Below, in pieces: positions 1 through 5,268 of a stretch of DNA of 5,268 nt (the first letter of the stretch is position 1; every line of letters starts with the position of its first letter). The position numbers and the translations under genes are program-made. The notes under the pieces are model-generated. The model saw only the letters and a program-made list of their open reading frames with translations. It did not search any database and had not been told where the DNA came from. Source of the DNA: an uncultured bacterium (GTDB taxonomy: Bacteria > Bacillota_A > Clostridia > Oscillospirales > Oscillospiraceae); contig CAJMMY010000085.1 in the NCBI GenBank assembly GCA_905214605.1, positions 1 to 5,268 of the forward strand. Direction: 5' to 3'.

Positions 1-50
1 GCAGATATAGTGAGCAAAAAAATATTTTGAAAGAGGTATATGAATCATGA
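1..50 (+). CDS. gmk: Probable C-terminal end of guanylate kinase (partial)
   Basis: An open frame enters from the left edge (codons starting at base 3) and ends at TGA 48-50, encoding the tail RYSEQKNILKEVYES. Its stop overlaps the rpoZ start as ATGA, a typical sign of two translationally coupled genes. The assignment to guanylate kinase (GMP + ATP to GDP + ADP, cytosolic) rests on context: gmk is the usual gene immediately before rpoZ in Firmicutes. The 15 residues carry no diagnostic motif, as the P-loop and GMP-binding regions would lie upstream. A second frame, starting at base 1 and ending at TGA 28-30, is also open from the edge and cannot be excluded as the true upstream gene end. This stretch is much more A/T-rich than the rest of the window. 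Confidence 0.4.
   Translation, partial: RYSEQKNILKEVYES
31..36 (+). promoter_or_regulatory. Shine-Dalgarno site of rpoZ
   Basis: The purine run AAGAGG ends 10 bases before ATG 47 and 13 before the following in-frame ATG 50, so the first ATG is the better start. A third ATG at 40-42 is too close to the site and its frame stops after ten codons. Confidence 0.6.
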
Positions 51-238
51 TGCTTTATCCTCCTATGGGTGATTTGATGGACAAGGTCGGCAGCCGTTAT
101 CTGCTGGTCAACATGGTGGCTCGCCGGGCAAGAGAAATTTCCGATGAGGCAGAGGAAGAGGGTATCCCCCTGGACGAGAAGACCGTTTCTCTGGCAATCA
201 ACGAGATTTACACCGGCAAACTGCGTCTGAAACGCTGA
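47..238 (+). CDS. rpoZ: DNA-directed RNA polymerase omega subunit
   Basis: Omega is the smallest core subunit of RNA polymerase; it latches onto the C-terminal region of beta-prime and helps fold and stabilise the core enzyme. The 63-residue product fits the short Firmicutes form. The family signature is visible: an N-terminal MLYPPMGDLMDKV segment, then SRYLLVNMVARRAREI (residues 16-31), where the SRY and RRAR residues belong to the conserved omega helices, an acidic stretch DEAEEEG (33-39), and a final KTVSLAINEIYTGKL segment (45-59). It starts with two consecutive ATG codons (47 and 50); the first is preferred because it overlaps the upstream stop as ATGA and sits at a better distance from the Shine-Dalgarno site. 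priA follows after 24 bases. No promoter is visible, so expression probably comes from upstream, together with the gene ending at base 50. Confidence 0.93.
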   Translation: MMLYPPMGDLMDKVGSRYLLVNMVARRAREISDEAEEEGIPLDEKTVSLAINEIYTGKLRLKR

Positions 239-248
239 GCGAAAGTCT

Positions 249-255
249 GAGGGGA
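249..255 (+). promoter_or_regulatory. Shine-Dalgarno site of priA
   Basis: GAGGGGA ends 7 bases before ATG 263 and lies wholly inside the 24-base gap after rpoZ, which fixes the priA start. Confidence 0.7.
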
Positions 256-262
256 TCGGCTG

Positions 263-2725
263 ATGGAACAGCGTACTGTTGCGCGTATTGCCGTGTCCGC
301 GGCGACCTATTGGACCGATCGGCCTTATGACTATCTGATCCCGCCGGAAATGGCGGAGCAGGTCCGACCGGGGATGCGGGTCATGGTACCCTTTTCCCGG
401 GGAAACCGGCGCTGTGAGGGCGTTGTGCTTTCCGTGACCGGCGAGAGCGCGTATGAAAAATTGAAACCGGTCCTGTCCGTGTTGGACCCGGCACCGATTC
501 TGACACCGGAGCAGCTGAAACTGGCGCTTTGGATGCGGGAACGGTGCTACTGCACGGTGTATGATGCAGTGAAGGCGATTCTTCCGGCAGGACTTTGGTT
601 TGAGGTCAGCGCGCAGGTGCGCTTGGCGGCCGGATATGACCGGGAGCTTGCAGAGCTGGCTGCGGGGAAATCCAAGCAGCAGCTGCGGGTACTGGAGGTG
701 CTGTTTGCGCAAAACGGTGCCTGCGAGCGGCGGGTCATTGAAGACGCGTTCGGGGAAGAAAACCCCGGCAGCGCCATTGCGGCGCTGGTGAAAAAAGGGG
801 TTCTGGAAACGGACAGCCGGGAAAAACGCCGGGTGTCTGATAAAGTGCGGGAATTTGTCTGTTTGGCGGTACCCGCAGAGGACGCCCAACAAATGGCAGA
901 GCAGAAAAAGCGGAAAGCGCCCACCCAGGCGGCCATTCTGGAATTGGCGACGTCTGTGGGACGGGTGTCGGTGGAGGAACTGAAGTATTTCACCGGCTGC
1001 ACGATACAGCCCATTCGCGCGCTGGTTTCCGCCGGTTTGCTCACCATGGAACAAGAGCCGGTTTACCGGCATGAAATTCATTGGAATGGGGAGATTACGC
1101 CCATTCCACGGTTAAATGCGGCGCAGCAAGCGGCTTATGACGGCCTTGCCGCGCTGTACGCGCAAGATGCCCCCAGTTGCGCGGTGCTGTTGGGTGTGAC
1201 CGGCAGCGGCAAAACAACGGTATATCTGCATTTGATTCAAAAGGCTTTGGCAGAGGGGAAGGGCGCCATTCTGTTGGTGCCGGAAATTGCGCTGACGCCT
1301 CAGATGATTGAGACGTTTTCTTCCCATTTTGGAAAAAAGATCGCGGTGCTGCACTCGTCTCTTTCCGTAGCGGAGCGCTACGATGAATGGAAACGGGTGA
1401 AGGAAGGCAAGGCGCGGGTGGTGATCGGCACCCGGAGCGCCGTGTTTGCACCGGTGGAAAATCTGGGCATCATCATTCTGGACGAGGAGCAGGAGGATAC
1501 CTACAAATCCGAAAATGCTCCCCGGTATCATGCCCGTGAGATTGCAAAATTTCTGTGTGTGCACAGCAATGCGCTGCTGCTGCTGGGTTCGGCAACCCCT
1601 TGTCTGGAGACCCGATATGCCGCGGAAACCGGACGGTATCATCTGTTTGAACTGCCCGGGCGGTACAATGCCAAGGCGCTGCCCAGCGTCCATATTGTGG
1701 ACATGAAGCAGGAGCTGCGGCAGGGCAACGGCAGTGAAATCAGCACCTTGCTGCGGCAGGAGCTGGAAGTGAATCTGGAGCGGGGAGAACAGAGTATTCT
1801 ATTTTTGAACCGCCGGGGCAGCAGCAAGCTGATTGCCTGCGGGGAGTGCGGATTTACGTACCGCTGTCCCAATTGCAGCGCCAATCTGACTTACCATAGC
1901 GCCAACGGAAAGCTGATGTGCCATTACTGCGGCTATGTGCAGCGCGTGGACGAAACGTGCCCGGAGTGCGGCGGTATTTTGAAGTATATCGGCGCGGGAA
2001 CCCAGAAAATTCAGGAAGAGTTGGAAGAACTGTTCCCGGGTGTGCCGATTCTACGGATGGATACGGACACAGTGGCGCCGGCGGGCAACCATGAGGCGCT
2101 GTTATCCCGATTCCGGGAAGAAAAAATTCCCATTATGATTGGCACCCAAATGGTTGCCAAGGGGCTTGATTTTGAAAATGTCACTTTGGTTGGCGTTGTC
2201 TCAGCGGACCAGAGTTTATATACCGGCAATTACCGAGCGGGGGAGCGGACGTTTTCTCTGATTACGCAGGTGGTCGGGCGCTGCGGACGGGGTGAAAAAA
2301 CCGGCCGGGCAGTGATTCAGACCTTTACGCCGGAAAATGAGACCATTCGGCAGGCAGCCAAGCAGGATTATGCCGCTTTTTACGAAAGCGAACTGGCGTT
2401 GCGGCAGCTGGAATATGCCCCGCCTTTTACGGATATGACGGCGATTACGGCAGCCGGCGCCAATGAGGCAACGGTGCTGCGGTGCGCTGCGGCCATTCGG
2501 AAAGAGTTGGCGGAGCGGCTGCGGACGGAACCGGGGGCAGTGGTCATCGGTCCGGCACCGTATCAAGTGGTGCGGGTGAACAATCGATTCCGATACCGGG
2601 TCACGGTGATGTGCCGGGAAAGCAAGCGCTTGCGTCTGGCAATCTCGGAAGTACTGTGTCGATATAATACAGAAAAAGAATTCAAAGGGGTGTCCGTGTT
2701 TGCGGACGCCAATCCTCTGGATTGA
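263..2725 (+). CDS. priA: Primosomal protein N' (replication restart helicase PriA)
   Basis: PriA recognises stalled or collapsed forks and D-loops, unwinds DNA 3' to 5' using ATP, and starts reloading of the replicative helicase. The 820-residue product is close to the length in other Firmicutes. The N-terminal part (about 1-105) matches the 3'-DNA-binding domain, followed by a winged-helix/linker region to about 280. Helicase motifs follow in order: Walker A GVTGSGKT (311-318), Ia VPEIALTPQ (339-347), Ib GTRSAVFAP (389-397), II DEEQ (407-410), RYHAR (421-425), III GSATP (442-446), IV LNRRG (515-519), V GTQMVAKGLDF (627-637) and VI QVVGRCGRG (669-677). Between lobes lie the eight zinc-binding cysteines C526, C529, C535, C538, C553, C556, C566 and C569, all intact. 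The C-terminal domain runs from about 705 to the end. Oddities are Gln instead of His in motif II and Val/Cys instead of Ala/Ala in motif VI. The gene looks intact and functional. It sits 24 bases after rpoZ and 24 before def. Confidence 0.98.
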   Translation: MEQRTVARIAVSAATYWTDRPYDYLIPPEMAEQVRPGMRVMVPFSRGNRRCEGVVLSVTGESAYEKLKPVLSVLDPAPILTPEQLKLALWMRERCYCTVYDAVKAILPAGLWFEVSAQVRLAAGYDRELAELAAGKSKQQLRVLEVLFAQNGACERRVIEDAFGEENPGSAIAALVKKGVLETDSREKRRVSDKVREFVCLAVPAEDAQQMAEQKKRKAPTQAAILELATSVGRVSVEELKYFTGCTIQPIRALVSAGLLTMEQEPVYRHEIHWNGEITPIPRLNAAQQAAYDGLAALYAQDAPSCAVLLGVTGSGKTTVYLHLIQKALAEGKGAILLVPEIALTPQMIETFSSHFGKKIAVLHSSLSVAERYDEWKRVKEGKARVVIGTRSAVFAPVENLGIIILDEEQEDTYKSENAPRYHAREIAKFLCVHSNALLLLGSATPCLETRYAAETGRYHLFELPGRYNAKALPSVHIVDMKQELRQGNGSEISTLLRQELEVNLERGEQSILFLNRRGSSKLIACGECGFTYRCPNCSANLTYHSANGKLMCHYCGYVQRVDETCPECGGILKYIGAGTQKIQEELEELFPGVPILRMDTDTVAPAGNHEALLSRFREEKIPIMIGTQMVAKGLDFENVTLVGVVSADQSLYTGNYRAGERTFSLITQVVGRCGRGEKTGRAVIQTFTPENETIRQAAKQDYAAFYESELALRQLEYAPPFTDMTAITAAGANEATVLRCAAAIRKELAERLRTEPGAVVIGPAPYQVVRVNNRFRYRVTVMCRESKRLRLAISEVLCRYNTEKEFKGVSVFADANPLD

Positions 2726-2734
2726 GATTATGAT

Positions 2735-2739
2735 AGGAG
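2735..2739 (+). promoter_or_regulatory. Shine-Dalgarno site of def
   Basis: AGGAG ends 10 bases before ATG 2750. A competing ATG at 2743 is only three bases from the site and its frame ends after 12 codons, so 2750 is the def start. Confidence 0.65.
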
Positions 2740-2749
2740 TGTATGAGCA

Positions 2750-3262
2750 ATGGCTTTGAGAAATATTCTGACCGTGGGTGACCCCACTTTGACCAAACGC
2801 TGCCGTCCTTACACGGACTTCGGTCCCCGGCTGCACGAGCTGCTGGACGATATGAGAGAAACCCTGATTGAGGCTGACGGTGTGGGCTTGGCTGCACCCC
2901 AGGTGGGCATTCTCCGCCGGGCTGTGGTGGTGATGGAAACCAACCATGCCGAGGACGAGGAGGATTTCTTCCTGGAGCTGATTAACCCGGAAATTATTGC
3001 CACCGAGGGCGAGCAGACCGGTACGGAAGGCTGCTTGAGCCTGCCGGACCAGTGCGGCATTGTCACCCGGCCTATGGTGGTTACCGTCCGGGCGCAGGAC
3101 CGGAACGGCGAAACCTTTGAATATACCGGCGAGGGTCTGACTGCCCGTTGTTTCTGCCATGAGCTGGACCATCTGGACGGGATTCTGTACCCGGAGCGGG
3201 CCTCTAAAATGCTGACGGACGAAGAGCTGGCGGAAATGGCCGGCGACGAGGAAGAGGAATAA
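2750..3262 (+). CDS. def: Peptide deformylase
   Basis: This cytosolic, ribosome-associated metalloenzyme removes the N-formyl group from the initiator methionine of new proteins, usually with Fe(II) or Zn. The 170 residues fit the family. All three signature motifs are present: motif 1 GVGLAAPQ (44-51, with Q51 shaping the active site), motif 2 EGCLS (93-97, metal ligand C95) and motif 3 HELDH (137-141, ligands H137 and H141, catalytic E138), followed by LDG. The residue before motif 3 is Cys (C136), where many deformylases have Gln. The protein ends in an acidic tail, GDEEEE, whose GAG/GAA codons also supply the ribosome binding site of fmt. The start is fixed by the Shine-Dalgarno at 2735-2739 and by the typical opening ALRNILTVGDPTL. 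Its neighbour fmt, four bases downstream, makes the formylated substrate that this enzyme later processes. Confidence 0.97.
   Translation: MALRNILTVGDPTLTKRCRPYTDFGPRLHELLDDMRETLIEADGVGLAAPQVGILRRAVVVMETNHAEDEEDFFLELINPEIIATEGEQTGTEGCLSLPDQCGIVTRPMVVTVRAQDRNGETFEYTGEGLTARCFCHELDHLDGILYPERASKMLTDEELAEMAGDEEEE
3248..3259 (+). promoter_or_regulatory. Shine-Dalgarno site of fmt inside the def coding end
   Basis: The last four Glu codons of def form GAGGAAGAGGAA, a double purine block. The second GAGGA (3254-3258) ends 8 bases before ATG 3267, ideal spacing. Ribosomes finishing def pass straight over this site, which implies translational coupling of def and fmt. Confidence 0.7.
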
Positions 3263-3266
3263 TCTG

Positions 3267-4187
3267 ATGCGGATTGTATATATGGGAACCCCGGACTTTG
3301 CCGCGGTTTCCCTGCAGCGTCTTGTGGACGAGAAATTTGATGTGGTGGGTGTGTTCACCCAGCCGGATAAGCCGAAAGGCCGGGGCATGAAACTGATGCC
3401 CTGCGAGACAAAGCAGGTGGCATTGGGCCACAATCTGCCGGTGTTTCAGCCGGAAAAGCTCCGGGACGGCACGGCATTGGAGCTGCTCCGTCAGCTGCAG
3501 CCGGATATTCTGGTGGTAGTGGCTTACGGCCGCATTCTGCCGACGGAGATTCTGGAGCTGCCGAAATACGGCGCCATCAACGTCCACGGCTCTCTGCTGC
3601 CCAAATATCGGGGCAGCGCGCCCATTCAGCGGGCTGTGTTGAACGGGGAAAAGGTCACCGGTGTGACCACCATGTATCTGGCGGAGGAAATGGACGCCGG
3701 CGATATGATTTATCAGTCCGAAACGGAAATCGGCGAATTCGAGACGTCTGCGGAGCTGTTTGACCGTCTGGCCGTGATGGGTGCCGATTTGCTGGTGAAA
3801 ACCCTACGGGATATTGAGGCAGGCACTGCCCCTCGGATTCCCCAGGATACCGCTTTGGTCAGCTTTGCACCGCCGTTGGAAAAAACGGAGTGCCCCATTG
3901 ATTGGACCAAATCTCCCCGGGAGATTATCAAGCATATTTACGGTATGGAAACCTGGCCGGTGGCAACGGCAGAGCTGAAGGGGGAAACTTTCAAAATCCA
4001 CGCTGCCGACTACACGGAGCATCATACCGCCAAACAGCCCGGCAGCATTGTGGCTGCGGGAAAAGCGGGCATTGAAATTGCCTGCGGTGAGGGCAAGACC
4101 GTTTTGGTAACGGAATTGCAGGCACCCGGAAAAAAACGAATGAAAGCGGCGGATTACCTGTTGGGTCATCCGATGGAGGTAGACTGA
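3267..4187 (+). CDS. fmt: Methionyl-tRNA formyltransferase
   Basis: Fmt transfers a formyl group from 10-formyltetrahydrofolate to Met on initiator tRNA, which marks it for bacterial translation initiation. The 306 residues match the usual length. The N-terminal catalytic domain opens with MRIVYMGTPDFAAVSL and carries the tRNA-contacting basic loop PKGRGMKLMP (36-45). The formyl-binding and catalytic core NVHGSLLPKYRGSAPIQ spans 105-121, with N105 and H107, and the catalytic Asp lies in EMDAGD (D143). The C-terminal OB-fold-like domain (about 205-306) contains the conserved GKKRM motif (288-292) followed by DYLLGH. The start lies 4 bases after the def stop, with the Shine-Dalgarno in the def coding end. 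rsmB begins one base after the fmt stop. No frameshift or missing key residue is seen. Confidence 0.97.
   Translation: MRIVYMGTPDFAAVSLQRLVDEKFDVVGVFTQPDKPKGRGMKLMPCETKQVALGHNLPVFQPEKLRDGTALELLRQLQPDILVVVAYGRILPTEILELPKYGAINVHGSLLPKYRGSAPIQRAVLNGEKVTGVTTMYLAEEMDAGDMIYQSETEIGEFETSAELFDRLAVMGADLLVKTLRDIEAGTAPRIPQDTALVSFAPPLEKTECPIDWTKSPREIIKHIYGMETWPVATAELKGETFKIHAADYTEHHTAKQPGSIVAAGKAGIEIACGEGKTVLVTELQAPGKKRMKAADYLLGHPMEVD
4175..4179 (+). promoter_or_regulatory. Shine-Dalgarno site of rsmB inside the fmt coding end
   Basis: GGAGG, within the codons for the last residues MEVD of Fmt, ends 9 bases before ATG 4189. It fixes the rsmB start and implies coupling, since only one base separates the fmt stop from this ATG. 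Confidence 0.75.
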
Positions 4188-4188
4188 T

Positions 4189-5268
4189 ATGGCGGAAACG
4201 GCCAGACAAACCGCATACCGCATTCTCATGCGCTGCCGGAAAAACGGCGCATGGAGTGAGAACACCATCAGCAGCGAGATTTCCCGGGCCAAATTGGACG
4301 GTCGGGATGCTGCGCTGTGTTCCCGGATTGTTCTGGGCGTTTTGCAGAATCGTGCGCTGTTGGATTTTTATATTGCCGGCTATTGCGCCACGCCGATTCA
4401 CAAATTGGACCCGCAGGTATTGGACATTCTGCGGCTGTCGGCCTATCAGCTGACGCAGATGGACAAAATTCCCGTCTCCGCGGCGGTGAATGAGGGAGTC
4501 CGGCTGTGCAAGGAAAACGGATTGAGCCGGGCCTCCGGTTTGGTGAATGCCGTATTGCGAAAATTGGCGGACCACCGGGAAAATTTGCCGGAGGTGCCGG
4601 GAAGGGGCACGGCTGCGTACCTTGCCACGAAGTACAGCCACCCGCTGTGGTTGGTGGAAGAGTATGTGGCGGCCTACGGATATGACTTTGCAGAGGCAGC
4701 CCTTGGGGCAAACAACGAAACGCCTCCGGTTTATGCCCAGAGCAATCCCCTCCGGCCCATGGATTTGACGGAAGGCTTGTCCGCCTATGACCCGCAGCCG
4801 ACAGAGGTTCCGGGCTGCTATGTGCTGAAAAGCTCTGCGGGGATTGCGGAGACCGAGGCATTCCGTCGGGGCGGATTTTATATTCAGGACTTGGCGGCCA
4901 AGCTGTCGGCTATGGTTGCCGGAGCAGCGCCGGGCATGACCGTTTTGGACGTGTGCGCGGCTCCCGGCGGAAAGAGTATGGCCGCAGCAATGGCGATGAA
5001 CAATCAAGGCCGCATCATTTCCTGCGATATTCACGAGAAAAAGCTCCGGCTGATTCGAGAAAACGGGGAGCGTTTGGGCGTCACCATTCTGGAAACCCGG
5101 GCAATGGACGCCCGGACGCCCGAAGAGGACTTGCAGGGAATTGCCGACATTGTGATTGCCGACGTGCCTTGCTCCGGTTTGGGCGTGATTCGCCGGAAAC
5201 CGGAAATCCGGGAGAAAAGTCCGGAGGAATTGGACCGTCTGCCGGAAATTCAGCGGGCGATTCTGGAA
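4189..5268 (+). CDS. rsmB: 16S rRNA (cytosine-967-C5)-methyltransferase RsmB (3' end cut by window)
   Basis: RsmB (Sun/Fmu) uses S-adenosylmethionine to methylate C967 (E. coli numbering) of 16S rRNA, in the small-subunit P-site region. The frame is open for 360 codons to the right edge; family members have about 430-450 residues, so roughly the last fifth is missing. The N-terminal NusB-like RNA-binding domain spans about 1-140, with the family-like segments DILRLSAYQL and PVSAAVNEGV. The methyltransferase domain follows: YIQDLAAKLS (231-240), SAM-binding motif I VLDVCAAPGGKS (252-263), acidic residues D280 and D307, and motif IV DVPCSGLGVIRRKPEI (325-340) with C328. In the RsmB/NOL1 family the nucleophilic Cys lies in motif VI, which would be beyond the edge, so catalytic completeness cannot be judged. 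It is the last gene of a tightly coupled def-fmt-rsmB run. Confidence 0.96.
   Translation, partial: MAETARQTAYRILMRCRKNGAWSENTISSEISRAKLDGRDAALCSRIVLGVLQNRALLDFYIAGYCATPIHKLDPQVLDILRLSAYQLTQMDKIPVSAAVNEGVRLCKENGLSRASGLVNAVLRKLADHRENLPEVPGRGTAAYLATKYSHPLWLVEEYVAAYGYDFAEAALGANNETPPVYAQSNPLRPMDLTEGLSAYDPQPTEVPGCYVLKSSAGIAETEAFRRGGFYIQDLAAKLSAMVAGAAPGMTVLDVCAAPGGKSMAAAMAMNNQGRIISCDIHEKKLRLIRENGERLGVTILETRAMDARTPEEDLQGIADIVIADVPCSGLGVIRRKPEIREKSPEELDRLPEIQRAILE

Noticed and set aside
239..262. The rpoZ-priA gap, checked for a promoter or terminator.
   Set aside because: Its 24 bases hold the priA Shine-Dalgarno and no hairpin, T-run or -35/-10 pair.
1333..1339. An in-frame A AAA AAG heptamer in priA, the same type of slippery sequence used for programmed -1 frameshifting in dnaX.
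   Set aside because: A -1 shift would reach a stop at 1384-1386 and give PriA cut just after motif Ia. I see no upstream stimulatory Shine-Dalgarno and no obvious downstream hairpin, and A-rich Lys codon pairs are common by chance.
2726..2749. The priA-def gap, checked for a terminator or a separate def promoter.
   Set aside because: It is only 24 bases, with TATGAT/TATGAG-like words but no matching -35 element at a proper distance that I could find; it is explained by the def ribosome binding site.
2216..3433. A 405-codon open frame on the minus strand across the end of priA, all of def and the start of fmt.
   Set aside because: It lies opposite three clearly real genes, crosses their boundaries, shows no recognisable domain and is rich in His, Arg, Gln and Pro, as expected from the reverse complement of GC-rich coding sequence. 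No minus-strand ribosome binding site stood out.
4130..4136. A run of seven A in fmt, considered as a slippage site that could fuse fmt to rsmB.
   Set aside because: It simply encodes the conserved GKKRM motif, and the frame that would lead into rsmB meets a stop at 4141-4143.
3991..5034. A 347-codon open frame on the minus strand opposite the end of fmt and most of rsmB.
   Set aside because: It has the same shadow character: His/Arg/Pro/Gln-rich, no motif, and it spans the boundary of two well-supported genes on the other strand.

Overview
The window is a stretch of bacterial housekeeping genes, all on the + strand and packed head to tail. From the left: a probable last fragment of guanylate kinase (gmk), then rpoZ (RNA polymerase omega), priA (replication-restart helicase), def (peptide deformylase), fmt (Met-tRNA formyltransferase) and rsmB/sun (16S rRNA m5C methyltransferase, cut by the right edge). 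The order gmk-rpoZ-priA-def-fmt-rsmB is the classic Gram-positive cluster. The short Firmicutes-type omega, the clear AG-rich Shine-Dalgarno sites, the moderately GC-rich codon use (many ctg, gcg, ccg and cgg codons) and the protein sequence style suggest a clostridial gut-type bacterium, probably of the Oscillospirales/Ruminococcaceae group. That placement is an inference; there is no rRNA or other marker to settle it.

Layout: genes are separated by 24, 24, 4 and 1 bases, and the proposed gmk tail overlaps rpoZ by four bases (ATGA). No gap is long enough for a convincing promoter or terminator, so the whole window is most simply one transcribed unit entered from upstream and continuing to the right. 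The Shine-Dalgarno sites of fmt and rsmB lie inside the coding ends of the preceding genes, which implies translational coupling.

How the genes work together: fmt and def form a functional pair, since Fmt formylates initiator Met-tRNA and Def removes the formyl group from new proteins. RsmB modifies the 16S rRNA in the ribosomal P-site region, so def-fmt-rsmB is a translation-initiation/ribosome block. rpoZ and priA serve transcription and replication restart.

I found no mobile element, CRISPR array, RNA gene, repeat or unknown system. The points worth a second look are small: residue changes in PriA motif II (DEEQ instead of DEEH) and motif VI, a Cys in place of the usual Gln before the HExxDH metal motif of deformylase, the absence of coaBC between rpoZ and priA and of any gene between fmt and rsmB, and coding sequence that doubles as ribosome binding site.
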